A stretch of 64,000 nucleotides of DNA from Nonomuraea sp. SYSU D8015 (GTDB lineage Bacteria > Actinomycetota > Actinomycetes > Streptosporangiales > Streptosporangiaceae), in NCBI RefSeq assembly GCF_008065375.1, contig NZ_VJYI01000023.1, forward strand, positions 1 to 64,000, given 5' to 3'. The notes beneath the pieces are model-generated. The model saw only the letters and a program-made list of their open reading frames with translations, made no database searches and was not told the DNA's origin. Below, one piece after another: positions 37,652-47,670 of this stretch. Positions within the stretch are counted from its first letter, which is position 1, and each line of letters begins with the position of its first letter. The position numbers and the translations under genes are program-made.

Positions 37652-38422
37652 ATGACGGCATCGCAGGAAACAGCCGACAATGTCCCGGCGCCACCGGCCT
37701 GGGTACGCCGCCCGGCCAGTCTCGCCCGAGCGGTGACAGCCGAGCTGGTGGAGCGCATTGTTCGCGGTGTGCACCCGCCTGGCACGCCGCTGCCCCCCGA
37801 GCCCGCCCTGTGCGAGGCCTTCTCCGTGAGCCGCACCGTCGTCCGGGAAGCAGTGAAAGTCCTGCAGGAGAAGGGACTGGTGCAGGTCCGCCAGGGCTCA
37901 GGCACCATGGTGACCCCACCCGCGATGTGGGACATGCTCGACGAGCTCGTCCTCGCCGCGACCATCGCCGAGGACGAGAGCCTGGCGATTCTCGACGACC
38001 TCGTCGTCACACGGCGCGTGCTGGAGTCCGACATGGCCAACGTCGCCGCCCGTCTGGCCGGGCCGGACATCGTAGATCAGCTGCGCGCACTGGTGGATCG
38101 GATGGACCAGCTCGTGGACGACCCGGTCACGTACGCCGAAAGCGACCGCGCCTTCCACGACACGATCATGCGGACGTCGGGAAACCGCATCGCTCGTGGC
38201 GTCGTACGTGCGCTGGAGAGCCAGGTCGTCAACACCGCCCGGTACCTGGGCCGGACCGAGCGGGCCCTGTGCGTGGCGTCGAACCTCGGCCACCGCCGCA
38301 TCTACGAACGCATCGCCGCCCACGATCCCCACGGCGCCGCCGAGGCGATGTTCAATCACATCACCGAGGCCTGGATCGTCCGCCGCAGCGGAACGGCCGA
38401 TCCCGTACGGCTGCGGCGTTAG
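37652..38422 (+). CDS. FadR-type GntR transcriptional regulator
   Basis: 256 residues from ATG 37652, preceded by CGGAGGGGGA; GTG 37616 in the same frame is possible if the message is leaderless. The winged helix spans about 20-85 (HPPGTPLPPEPALCEAFSVSRTVVREAVKVL, RQGSGTMVTPP). The FCD domain spans about 95-240 (TRRVLESDMANVAARLAG, SDRAFHDTIMRTSGN). It should bind a sugar-acid effector and control the divergent importer/enolase operon at 37516-33262. It is the third FadR-type gene in this window, each next to a sugar-acid or glycan unit. Confidence 0.87.
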   Translation: MTASQETADNVPAPPAWVRRPASLARAVTAELVERIVRGVHPPGTPLPPEPALCEAFSVSRTVVREAVKVLQEKGLVQVRQGSGTMVTPPAMWDMLDELVLAATIAEDESLAILDDLVVTRRVLESDMANVAARLAGPDIVDQLRALVDRMDQLVDDPVTYAESDRAFHDTIMRTSGNRIARGVVRALESQVVNTARYLGRTERALCVASNLGHRRIYERIAAHDPHGAAEAMFNHITEAWIVRRSGTADPVRLRR

Positions 38423-38523
38423 CACCGGACGCACCCCGTGAGACCGGCCACCCCCGGCAGGGCAGGGGGCCGCCTGGCTTGATCACACGTCGGGGCGCTC
38501 GGAACGATTCGACTGACGGACGG

Positions 38524-38534
38524 TGAAAGTTTCA
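38524..38534. promoter_or_regulatory. TGAAAGTTTCA palindrome
   Basis: The exact reverse complement of the site at 11139, about 100 bp upstream of the esterase promoter. Its recurrence next to two secreted CBM13 enzymes on different strands argues for a shared regulator. Confidence 0.5.
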
Positions 38535-38611
38535 TCGCGTCACGTCAGTGGTGACCACGGCCGTTTTCCCCTGGCCAGACGCAGGAGCGACGGGTCGTCT
38601 CGGGCGAGTGA

Positions 38612-40171
<1,560 letters not shown>

Positions 40172-40202
40172 CACTGACAGCCTGTGACAGCTGACGACAC
40201 GC

Positions 40203-40236
40203 CATCGCCGGGGGCGGCTCAACGCCCTCGGCGATG
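40203..40236 (+). terminator. Hairpin terminator after the esterase gene
   Basis: Fourteen-base arms CATCGCCGGGGGCG and CGCCCTCGGCGATG with one mismatch and a GCTCAA loop, 32 bp beyond the stop codon. Confidence 0.75.
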
Positions 40237-40315
40237 AGGGGGGTGAACAGCTGCACCACCGCTGGAGAAACGGTCCTCGGAGTAGGGGCGCGCAAGACGC
40301 ACAACCACTGCTCAC

Positions 40316-40335
40316 GTGAACTGGTGGCAGTTCAC
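40316..40335. promoter_or_regulatory. Perfect inverted repeat GTGAACTG-N4-CAGTTCAC
   Basis: Eight-base perfect arms around GTGG, about 120 bp upstream of the GH95 gene. It is a candidate operator for that gene. A different motif from the CGAATCGATTCG sites suggests a separate regulator. Confidence 0.45.
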
Positions 40336-40456
40336 CGGCAGCGGTGGTTCGTGATGCCCTCATCCTGCCGATCCTCCTTATACCGCCGGAACAGGCGCGT
40401 GGCCGTACCCGGCGGAGGCCGTCCGTCCGCAACCCCCATAGGCTTGGAGAACCGAA

Positions 40457-43303
40457 ATGGCTGATTTGTCGCGACGACAAGTGCTGAAATTCGGCGCGGT
40501 TGGAGCTGGAGGAGCGTTGTTACCGGGGCAATGGACGGCGGCTGCCCGGGCCGCGTCGGTGGCGCCTCCAGAGGTGCGCGCCGCGAACGATCTGGCGCTG
40601 TGGTACGACGAAAGCGCCGGTACGGACTGGCTGCGTGCGCTTCCGATCGGAAACGGTCGCCTGGGCGCCATGGTGTTCGGCAACGTCGACGCCGAGCGGT
40701 TGCAGCTCAACGAGGACACCATCTGGGCCGGTGGCCCGTACGACCAGAGCAACACGAGGGGCGCGGCGGCGCTGCCGCAGATCCGGCAGCTGGTCTTCCA
40801 GAACCAGTGGAGCCAGGCCCAGAGCCTGATCGACCAGAACATGCTGGGCAACCCTTCCGGTCAGCTGGCGTACCAGCCCGTGGGCAACCTGCGACTGACC
40901 TTCGGCAGCGCCACCGGCGTCTCGGAGTACAACCGCTGGCTGGACCTGACCACGGCCACCACGACGGTGACGTACCTGCAGAACGGCGTGCGGTATCGGC
41001 GCGAGGTGCTCGCGAGCGCGCCGGATCAGGTGATCGCCCTCCGCCTGACCGCCGACCGGCCCGGCTCGATCACGTTCTCCGCGACGTTCGACAGCCCGCA
41101 GCGGACGACGCGGTCCAGCCCGGACGGCACGACGGTGGCGCTGGACGGCATTTCCGGCGACCAGAGGGGCCTGGCCGGCAAAGTCAGATTCCTGGCACTG
41201 GCCCGGGCCGTCGCCGAAGGCGGCAGTGTCAGCAGCGCCGGCGGCACGCTGCAGGTGAGGGCCGCGAACAGCGTGACGGTGCTGATCTCCATCGGCTCCA
41301 GCTACGTGAACTACAAGGACGTCAGCGGCGACTACCAGGGCATCGCCCGGCGTCACCTCGACGCCGCCGTCACGAGGACCTACGACGACCTGCGTGGCCG
41401 GCACGTCGCCGACTACCAGCGGCTGTTCGGGCGGACGACGCTCGACCTCGGCCGCACCGCGGCGGCCGACCAGCCGACCGACGTACGGATCGCGCAACAC
41501 GCCAACAGCAGCGATCCGCAGTTCTCGGCGTTGCTGTTCCAGTACGGCCGTTACCTGCTGATCTCCTCCTCGCGTCCGGGCACCCAGCCCGCCAACCTGC
41601 AGGGCATCTGGAACGACTCGCTGACCCCGGCCTGGGACTCGAAGTACACCCTCAACGCCAACCTGCCCATGAACTACTGGCCGGCCGACACGACGAACCT
41701 GTCGGAGTGCTACGAGCCGGTCTTCAGGATGATCGACGACCTCACGGTCAGCGGCGCCCGGACGGCCCGGGTGCAGTACAACGCCGGCGGCTGGGTGACC
41801 CACCACAACACCGACGGGTGGCGGGGCAGCTCGGTCGTCGACGGCGCGACCTGGGGCATGTGGCAGACCGGCGGCGCATGGCTGGCCACCATGATCTGGG
41901 ACCACTACCTCTTCACCGGCGACCTCGAGTTCCTCCGGCGGTACTACCCGGCGATGAAGGGGGCCGCGCAGTTCTTCCTCGAGACCCTCGTCGAGGAACC
42001 GAGCCTCAGATATCTGGTCACGAACCCGTCGAACTCGCCGGAGCTGACCCACCACGCGGGCGTCAGCGTGTGCGCCGGGCCCACGATGGACAACCAGATC
42101 CTGCGGGACCTGTTCAACGGCTGCGCCAAGGCCGGCGAACTCCTCGGCGCGGACGCAAGCTTCCGGGCGCAGGTCCTGGCAGCCCGTGACCGGCTCCCGC
42201 CGATGAAGACCGGGTCACGCGGCAACATCCAGGAGTGGCTGTACGACTGGGTCGAGACCGAGCCGAACCACCGGCACATCTCCCACCTCTACGGCCTGCA
42301 CCCCAGCAACCAGATCACCAAGCGCGGCACCCCCGCGCTGTACACCGCCGCGCGGCGGACCCTCGAACTGCGCGGTGACGACGGTACGGGCTGGTCGCTG
42401 GCCTGGAAGATCAACTACTGGGCGCGGATGGAGGAGGGCACGCGGGCGCACGACCTGATCCGCGCCCTCGTGACGACGGCCCGGCTCGCGCCGAACATGT
42501 TCGACCTGCACCCGCCCTTCCAGATCGACGGCAACTTCGGGGCGACGTCCGGCATCGCCGAGATGCTGCTGCAGAGTCACAACGGCGAGCTGCACGTGCT
42601 GCCGGCGCTGCCGGCCGCCTGGCCGAGCGGGAAGGTGCAGGGTCTTCGGGGGCGCGGGGGCTACACCGTGGACGCGACGTGGAGCTCTGGCGGGTCCACC
42701 GAGATCCTCATCCGGTTCGACCGTGACGGGACGGTCAACGTACGCAGCCGGATCTTCGCCGGAACCTACCAGGTGATCGACACCACGACCGGCGATGCCG
42801 TCAGCGTCGCCAGACCCGAGAGCGACGTCATCAGGCTGACCGGCCAAGCCGGTCGTACGTACCGCATGACCGGGTCCGGCCCCGCGCCGGCGAGCTACGT
42901 GCGGATCGCCAATGTCACCACCGGCCTGGTGCTGGACAGCGGCGGCAATGTCGCCTCCGGGTCGAACCTCAAGCAGTGGAACTGGGACGGCAGCACCAAC
43001 CTGCAGTGGCAGCTCGTGGACCTGGGGGGTGGGTGGTATCGCATCGTCAACCGCACCAACGGCATGGTCGCCGACAGCTGGGGCAACACCGCCAACGGCG
43101 CCAGCGCCAGGCAGGCGGCGTGGAGCGGCGGCGACAACCAGCAGTGGCGCCTCAACAACCTGGGCAACGGCCGCTACCAGATCATCAATCGCGGCACCGG
43201 CACTGCCCTGGACGGTATGGGCAACAGCACCGTCGGCTCCACCGTGGCCATGTGGACGCCGAACAACAGCACCAACAACCAATGGACCATTACGGGCGTG
43301 TGA
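40457..43303 (+). CDS. Tat-exported GH95 alpha-L-fucosidase with C-terminal ricin-type lectin domain
   Basis: 948 residues, exported by the Tat route (SRRQVLKFGAVGAGGALLP at the start). GH95 features: LWYDESAGTDWLRALPIGNGRLGAMVFG near 45, QLNEDTIWAGGPY, PGTQPANLQGIWNDSLTPAWDSKYTLNANLPMNYWPA in the catalytic (alpha/alpha)6 barrel, HLYGLHPSNQIT, and PFQIDGNFGATSGIAEML. The C-terminal 137 residues form a ricin-type trefoil that is clearly diverged from the seven near-identical cassettes. It should release terminal alpha-1,2-fucose (or related L-galactose) outside the cell. A TTA codon lies in the signal region at 40520-40522. It feeds naturally into the fuconate genes at 14963. Confidence 0.93.
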   Translation: MADLSRRQVLKFGAVGAGGALLPGQWTAAARAASVAPPEVRAANDLALWYDESAGTDWLRALPIGNGRLGAMVFGNVDAERLQLNEDTIWAGGPYDQSNTRGAAALPQIRQLVFQNQWSQAQSLIDQNMLGNPSGQLAYQPVGNLRLTFGSATGVSEYNRWLDLTTATTTVTYLQNGVRYRREVLASAPDQVIALRLTADRPGSITFSATFDSPQRTTRSSPDGTTVALDGISGDQRGLAGKVRFLALARAVAEGGSVSSAGGTLQVRAANSVTVLISIGSSYVNYKDVSGDYQGIARRHLDAAVTRTYDDLRGRHVADYQRLFGRTTLDLGRTAAADQPTDVRIAQHANSSDPQFSALLFQYGRYLLISSSRPGTQPANLQGIWNDSLTPAWDSKYTLNANLPMNYWPADTTNLSECYEPVFRMIDDLTVSGARTARVQYNAGGWVTHHNTDGWRGSSVVDGATWGMWQTGGAWLATMIWDHYLFTGDLEFLRRYYPAMKGAAQFFLETLVEEPSLRYLVTNPSNSPELTHHAGVSVCAGPTMDNQILRDLFNGCAKAGELLGADASFRAQVLAARDRLPPMKTGSRGNIQEWLYDWVETEPNHRHISHLYGLHPSNQITKRGTPALYTAARRTLELRGDDGTGWSLAWKINYWARMEEGTRAHDLIRALVTTARLAPNMFDLHPPFQIDGNFGATSGIAEMLLQSHNGELHVLPALPAAWPSGKVQGLRGRGGYTVDATWSSGGSTEILIRFDRDGTVNVRSRIFAGTYQVIDTTTGDAVSVARPESDVIRLTGQAGRTYRMTGSGPAPASYVRIANVTTGLVLDSGGNVASGSNLKQWNWDGSTNLQWQLVDLGGGWYRIVNRTNGMVADSWGNTANGASARQAAWSGGDNQQWRLNNLGNGRYQIINRGTGTALDGMGNSTVGSTVAMWTPNNSTNNQWTITGV

Positions 43304-43305
43304 AA

Positions 43306-43360
43306 CCCGACGACCCTCGCAGACCTCAACCCGACGACCCTCGCAGACCTCAACCCGACG
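43306..43360. repeat. Tandem 24-bp repeat (2.3 copies)
   Basis: The unit CCCGACGACCCTCGCAGACCTCAA begins 43306 and 43330, with a third partial copy at 43354. It starts 3 bp after the GH95 stop codon and ends just before the terminator. Confidence 0.85.
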
Positions 43361-43363
43361 CAC

Positions 43364-43398
43364 GCTTCGCCGCAACCGGCCACCGGTTGCGGCGAAGC
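43364..43398 (+). terminator. Perfect 16-bp hairpin after GH95
   Basis: GCTTCGCCGCAACCGG and its exact complement close a 3-nt CCA loop, 61 bp beyond the stop codon. Confidence 0.85.
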
Positions 43399-43493
43399 CA
43401 TGAGCCGGCCGACGTTGGTGCGGTGTTGCAGGCCGAGCGGCGCCACCCCTGCCCGGGACGGTACCCAGCTCGTGCGCGAGTGGGTCAGTCCGC

Positions 43494-43552
43494 CCTACAT
43501 GTAGGTGATCGCTGTCGTGGTATCGTCGCCGTGGAAGCCTGTAAGCGCTTGC
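43494..43552 (+). promoter_or_regulatory. Palindromes CCTACATGTAGG and GTAAGCGCTTGC upstream of the MBL gene
   Basis: CCTACATGTAGG (43494-43505) is perfect. GTAAGCGCTTGC (43541-43552) has an exact AAGCGCTT core and the outline of a LacI-family operator. Both lie within 120 bp upstream of ATG 43612. Confidence 0.45.
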
Positions 43553-43611
43553 CCCGGACGAGATGTGCGCCGTACCCGGCCTGCTAAGACGACGCACTCG
43601 AAGGAGACGTC

Positions 43612-44490
43612 ATGGATGCAGGCATACCCCTGATCGATTTCACTGGAGTGACTCCACAGCCTTGTGCGCTGGATGTCCGGTGGATTCACGGCTCACCGTC
43701 GGCCAAGCACAACACCGATCCGGACATCCAGGTCCACGCCTACGACGAGCACACGTTCATCTTGCGGCAGAACATGGCGATCAACTACGAGGCGCCGTTC
43801 TTGTTCCTGCTGTTCGGAAACGCACGGGCGGTGTTGATCGACACCGGCGCCACGGCATCCGCCGAGTTCTTCCCCCTGCGCCGGGTGGTCGACGAACTCG
43901 TCGCCGGCTGGCTCGCCCGCCACCCCCGGGATGACTACCACCTGCTGGTGCTGCACACCCACCCGCATGGCGACCACATCGCGGGCGACGATCAGTTCAC
44001 CGACCGCCCCGATACCACGGTGGTCGGCGCGGACCTGGCCACCGCCTGGGAGTACTTCGGCTTCAGCAAGGATCCCGACGCCGTGACGCAGGTCGACCTG
44101 GGAGGCCGTGTGTTGGAGTGCCTGGCCACCCCCGGCCACCACGAGGCAGCGGTGACGTTCTACGACCGGTGGACCGGGTTCCTGCTCACCGGCGACACGG
44201 TCTACCCGGGCCGTCTCTACATCCAGGACTGGCCGGCCTTCGCCCAGACCATCGACCGCCTGATCGACTTCTCCGACCGCCGACCGGTCACCCACGTGCT
44301 CGGCTGCCACATCGAGATGACCCGGCAGCCAGGCGTGGACTACCCCGTCCGCACCACCTACCAGCCCGACGAGCCCCCACTGCAGATGACCACCGGGCAC
44401 CTGCACGAGATCCGCGCGGCGATCAAGGAGATCGGCGACCGGCCCAGCCGGCGTGCCTACCCCCTCTTCATCCTCTGGCCAAACGCATGA
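43612..44490 (+). CDS. MBL-fold metallo-hydrolase
   Basis: 292 residues, no signal peptide. The zinc site motif HTHPHGDHIAG (HxHxDH) is near residue 120. Further ligands are likely in GHHEAAVTFYD and the TGDTVYPG aspartate, with a late histidine in VLGCHIEMT. This is the general metallo-beta-lactamase hydrolase fold (lactonases, glyoxalase II, esterases). ATG follows GAAGGAGAC. A lactonase role, for example on sugar lactones made by dehydrogenation of fucose or rhamnose, is possible but unproven. It stands alone with LacI-like sites upstream. Confidence 0.85.
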   Translation: MDAGIPLIDFTGVTPQPCALDVRWIHGSPSAKHNTDPDIQVHAYDEHTFILRQNMAINYEAPFLFLLFGNARAVLIDTGATASAEFFPLRRVVDELVAGWLARHPRDDYHLLVLHTHPHGDHIAGDDQFTDRPDTTVVGADLATAWEYFGFSKDPDAVTQVDLGGRVLECLATPGHHEAAVTFYDRWTGFLLTGDTVYPGRLYIQDWPAFAQTIDRLIDFSDRRPVTHVLGCHIEMTRQPGVDYPVRTTYQPDEPPLQMTTGHLHEIRAAIKEIGDRPSRRAYPLFILWPNA

Positions 44491-44669
44491 GCCGCACGAA
44501 CGCATCGGACTTACTGCCCGATGCCACGTCGTCCCCGGCCGCGATGCCTATGGCCGGCCGGTGACGCTGCCGCACCGGACCTCCGTCGGGACAGCGCCAG
44601 GCGCTGGCCCGCCGCACCAATCTCATCGCCATCATCCCATCGACGCATCCATCAGCGGGCTCCGGTCGA

Positions 44670-45155
44670 TCAACGACCGGCCTCGGCCTCGGTCGCGCGT
44701 TCCTGAACGAAGGACAGCGGCATCATGGATTTCCGAGAAACCTCTTCTGCGGTCTCGCCCGTCGCCAACATCCGCCTCACGACGGCCTCCATGGACTCCG
44801 CCACTTCAATGACATGCCCGTCCGGATCGAAGAATCGCAGCGCCCGTTGCCCCCATGGGGTCTCCTTCAATTCCGTGAACGACCTGATTCCCGGAATCCT
44901 TGACAACTCCCCGACGAAACCCTCCAGATCATCCTCTTCGAAGTACAGTTCGAAGCGATGCCCGACTTCCTCGCCCAGTGCGGGATCATCACCCGTCAGT
45001 GCCCGCCACTGCTCTTGGGCCATCAGAGAGAAGCCACCCCCGAGAACAACATAGGCGCCCAGATCCTGCTGAATGGCCTCGTGTAGTACGTCCACGTAGA
45101 AGCGCTTGCTCCGGTCTATATCCGCCACAACGATCATTGGACTGTGGAACTTCAT
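44670..45155 (-). CDS. VOC-family (glyoxalase/bleomycin-resistance-like) protein
   Basis: 161 residues from ATG 45155, with AAAGGGCG upstream (an in-frame ATG at 45173 lacks it). Paired beta-alpha-beta-beta-beta modules are visible: MIVVADIDRSKRFYVDVL starts the first, RFFDPDGHVIEVAESME ends the second. The His and Glu of GHVIEVAE could bind metal. The C-terminal part is an unusual charged helix (ATGETAEEVSRKSM). It could be an epimerase-, dioxygenase- or resistance-type member. It is read after the AraC gene, 64 bp apart. Confidence 0.85.
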   Translation of the reverse strand: MKFHSPMIVVADIDRSKRFYVDVLHEAIQQDLGAYVVLGGGFSLMAQEQWRALTGDDPALGEEVGHRFELYFEEDDLEGFVGELSRIPGIRSFTELKETPWGQRALRFFDPDGHVIEVAESMEAVVRRMLATGETAEEVSRKSMMPLSFVQERATEAEAGR

Positions 45156-45219
45156 CTCTGTTCGCCCTTTCATAACCGCGGGGGACTTCCACCGGCCGGG
45201 GAAGCCCGGTGCCAGGCTC

Positions 45220-46026
45220 TCAGAACCTCTTCAAGGACTCGTTGTAAAAATCGGACAGGTTCTTCCGGTACCTCGCAGGAGAGAGCCCGGCGTAGCTCAC
45301 GAAGTCATGGACGAAGTGAGCGGTGTCGTAGTACCCGAGTGCCAGCGCGATCCACTCGACGGTGCGATCGGAACCCTTGAGTAGCTCGGCGGCCCTGTTG
45401 AGACGCCTGAGACGCAGGTACCCCTTGCCTGAGACCCCCGTCAGCGCATGGAGATATCTGTTGACATGCCGGGAGGAGTAGCGCACATCTCGAGCCAGGT
45501 CCTCCACGGTTCCCGCGATGGGCACGTTCTGCAGGGCAGCGAGCAAGCCCCGGCCCCGGACCAAGCGATCCCCGTGCCGCTCCAATCGATCCAGAAGACA
45601 ATTGTCCAAGGCCGAAACCAGCGCTTCACGGGAACCCTCGAAATCCTCTATCACGCCGGCCAAGCGCAGCTCCAAATCCCCATCCAGGACACCCAGGTCG
45701 ATCTTCTGATTGAGCAACTCCCGACTATTGGGGTAGATCAGGCGCGACAACCCGCCCGGCTGGAACTCGACAAAGCACCGCGCCTGGACGACAAAGGTGG
45801 GGTCCTCTACCGTCGTCAATTCGTCGAAGGGCCCCCACAGCCGAGCCTTCACACCTCCGACGTGACGACTCATGACGACGGAGCCGCCCAGGTCCGGAGT
45901 GAACAGCGGGGCAATCCGCGCAGAAAAGACATGCTGGAGGGAGTAGTACGCAACGTACGGGGACAATGCCTCGTGCGGCGGGTAGTAGCTGAATGCTCTG
46001 TCGCTCTTGGCCAATCTCGTTGGCAA
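45220..46026 (-). CDS. AraC-family transcriptional regulator
   Basis: About 268 residues. The N-terminal domain (YYPPHEALSPYVAYYSL, TFVVQARCFVEFQPGG) resembles the DUF6597 ligand domain. The C-terminal two-helix-turn-helix (VEDLARDVRYSSRHVNRYLHALTG and VEWIALALGYYDTAHFVHDFVSYAGLSPARYR) is a clear AraC DNA-binding domain. The start is uncertain: TTG 46026 has GGAGGGG upstream, and the open frame reaches 46131 with no better site. It probably controls itself and the VOC gene. Its codon use is less GC-biased than nearby genes, a mild hint of transfer. Confidence 0.82.
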   Translation of the reverse strand: MPTRLAKSDRAFSYYPPHEALSPYVAYYSLQHVFSARIAPLFTPDLGGSVVMSRHVGGVKARLWGPFDELTTVEDPTFVVQARCFVEFQPGGLSRLIYPNSRELLNQKIDLGVLDGDLELRLAGVIEDFEGSREALVSALDNCLLDRLERHGDRLVRGRGLLAALQNVPIAGTVEDLARDVRYSSRHVNRYLHALTGVSGKGYLRLRRLNRAAELLKGSDRTVEWIALALGYYDTAHFVHDFVSYAGLSPARYRKNLSDFYNESLKRF

Positions 46027-46121
46027 CCGACACCCACCCCTCCGCCGTGCAATGACGCTCTTCCCCGGACGTGTCCGAGGGCCAGGGCCCCGACGTAGAT
46101 ACTGCTGGCCGCGCGTTCGGA

Positions 46122-46190
46122 GTCCACACACTGGTCGAGGCCGTGTCGACGGGCGGCAACCTGCTGCTCAATGTCGACCCGACGGCATAA
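46122..46190 (+). pseudogene. GH29 alpha-L-fucosidase C-terminal remnant
   Basis: A 22-codon stretch reads GVHTLVEAVSTGGNLLLNVDPTA and then stops. The VSxGGNLLLNxxPT motif is the signature at the end of the GH29 barrel. Upstream codons do not continue the family. It overlaps the start region of the AraC gene on the other strand, so a GH29 gene was cut away here. Confidence 0.6.
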
Positions 46191-46409
46191 TAGGCGCGCT
46201 CCGGCAACGAGTCCGAGTCCGACGGCGCCATGAATCCGGACAGCGCGGATTCCACGATCACCTCCTGTAGGGCTTCTGCCACAAACGCGCTCTTGTGATG
46301 CTCGTCACACTGTGCTCTAATGATGATACACAGATTCATGATTTGTTTCTCAGTATCATCCATTTCTCGCATGCCCTGAGCGGGACCCCACCTCGAAGGA
46401 GTGCAGAGC

Positions 46410-47633
46410 ATGGCAGAGTTGAGCAGGCGCGAGGTACTGATCTCGGGCACCGCCTTGGGAGCGCTCGGGGCGTTAGGGGTGGTCTCCCCGGCCCAGGCGG
46501 ACTCCCTGTCCGGCGACTGGACTTGGCCGGCCAGTGGTTCGATCGCGGGTTCCGGCAGCGGCGCCGACCCCCGATGGGTGTGGGACGACGTGGCCGATCC
46601 GCTCCTCGCCTCACTGTTCGACCGCGGCGTCATACCCGAGGTCAACCGGCTGCTGAACGACTGGAACCGCAACGACCAGCCCCTGCCCGCGGGACTGCCG
46701 GAGGATCTGCGGGCCTTCATCGAGCAGGCGCGTCAGCTTCCGTCGTGGGCCGACTCCACCATGCTGGATGCCGGGGCGCGGTTTCACGCGCTCAAGGGGA
46801 ACTACATCGTCGTCCTCACCATCGTCGGCGCCGGGATGCTGGCCACCGCCATCCCCAAGGAGGCACGCGCTGTCTATTACTCCGCGGGCGGTGCGGATCT
46901 GAAAGACCGGATCGCCAAGACGAACATCCTGGCGTACGCGGTCAGGCCACGGAACGCCTGGGGTGCCGGCGGCACGGCCGTGGTCGAGGCTGTGAAGACC
47001 CGGCTGGTGCACGCGGCGGTGCGGCACCTGCTGAAGTCGTCTCCCCACTGGTCCGGCCCTATCCCGATCAGCCAGGAGGACATGCTCGTCACGTGGCACA
47101 CCCTGGCGACCTACTCCATGCGCGGGATGCGGGAGTGGAAGGTGCGTATCTCCTCCACCGAGGCCGCGGGGTACCTGCACTCGGTGCAGATGCTGGGGCA
47201 CATGCTCGGCATCAGGGACGAGTTCCTCCCCGCCACCTGGGACTCCTCCTACGCCCAGTCGGACCTGGTCCTGCCCAGGAACATGGGGCCGACCCCGGAG
47301 GGAGTGGAACTCAACGCCATCCTGCGGGACATGCTCGCGGAGCTGACCAGCCCCGGCGGTATCGACAAGCCTCTCGTCAACGCGTTCGCCAGGTACCTCA
47401 CCGGCAACCAGGTGGCCGACTGGAACGGCATCCGACGCGAGCCGCTGTGGGACCCGGTGGTCAAGACCGCTTGGCCGCTACTGGTGCAGTTCCGGGAGGG
47501 TCTGATCGGGCTGCCGCTGGTGCCCGCCGCCGCCTGGCTCCTCGACGAGATGGTCAAGAAGTGGACCACGTACTACCTCACCAGGGGGGCACAAACCAAG
47601 ATCGTGATTCCGACGGGCAACCGGCCCAGCTGA
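46410..47633 (+). CDS. Tat-exported DUF2236 protein (MpaB / latex-clearing-protein family)
   Basis: 407 residues from ATG 46410, with GAAGGAG upstream; GTG 46401 is in frame. A Tat signal (LSRREVLISGTALGALGALGVV) ends near PAQA. The DUF2236 core includes LPSWADSTMLDAGARF, KTRLVHAAVRHLL (His candidates for heme binding), QEDMLVTWHTLATYSMRGM, and GPTPEGVELNAILRDML. Size, Tat export and helix order match Lcp rubber oxygenases (heme b, cleavage of polyisoprene), though a lipid or small-molecule oxygenase is possible. One TTA codon lies at 46473-46475. No partner gene is near. Confidence 0.75.
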   Translation: MAELSRREVLISGTALGALGALGVVSPAQADSLSGDWTWPASGSIAGSGSGADPRWVWDDVADPLLASLFDRGVIPEVNRLLNDWNRNDQPLPAGLPEDLRAFIEQARQLPSWADSTMLDAGARFHALKGNYIVVLTIVGAGMLATAIPKEARAVYYSAGGADLKDRIAKTNILAYAVRPRNAWGAGGTAVVEAVKTRLVHAAVRHLLKSSPHWSGPIPISQEDMLVTWHTLATYSMRGMREWKVRISSTEAAGYLHSVQMLGHMLGIRDEFLPATWDSSYAQSDLVLPRNMGPTPEGVELNAILRDMLAELTSPGGIDKPLVNAFARYLTGNQVADWNGIRREPLWDPVVKTAWPLLVQFREGLIGLPLVPAAAWLLDEMVKKWTTYYLTRGAQTKIVIPTGNRPS

Positions 47634-47670
47634 TCACGGTCCAGGGGTGCCGCTCGCATCGACGGGCTCG

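Noticed and set aside
43306-43360. CRISPR-like repeat
   Set aside because: Units are directly adjacent without spacers and only 2.3 copies exist.
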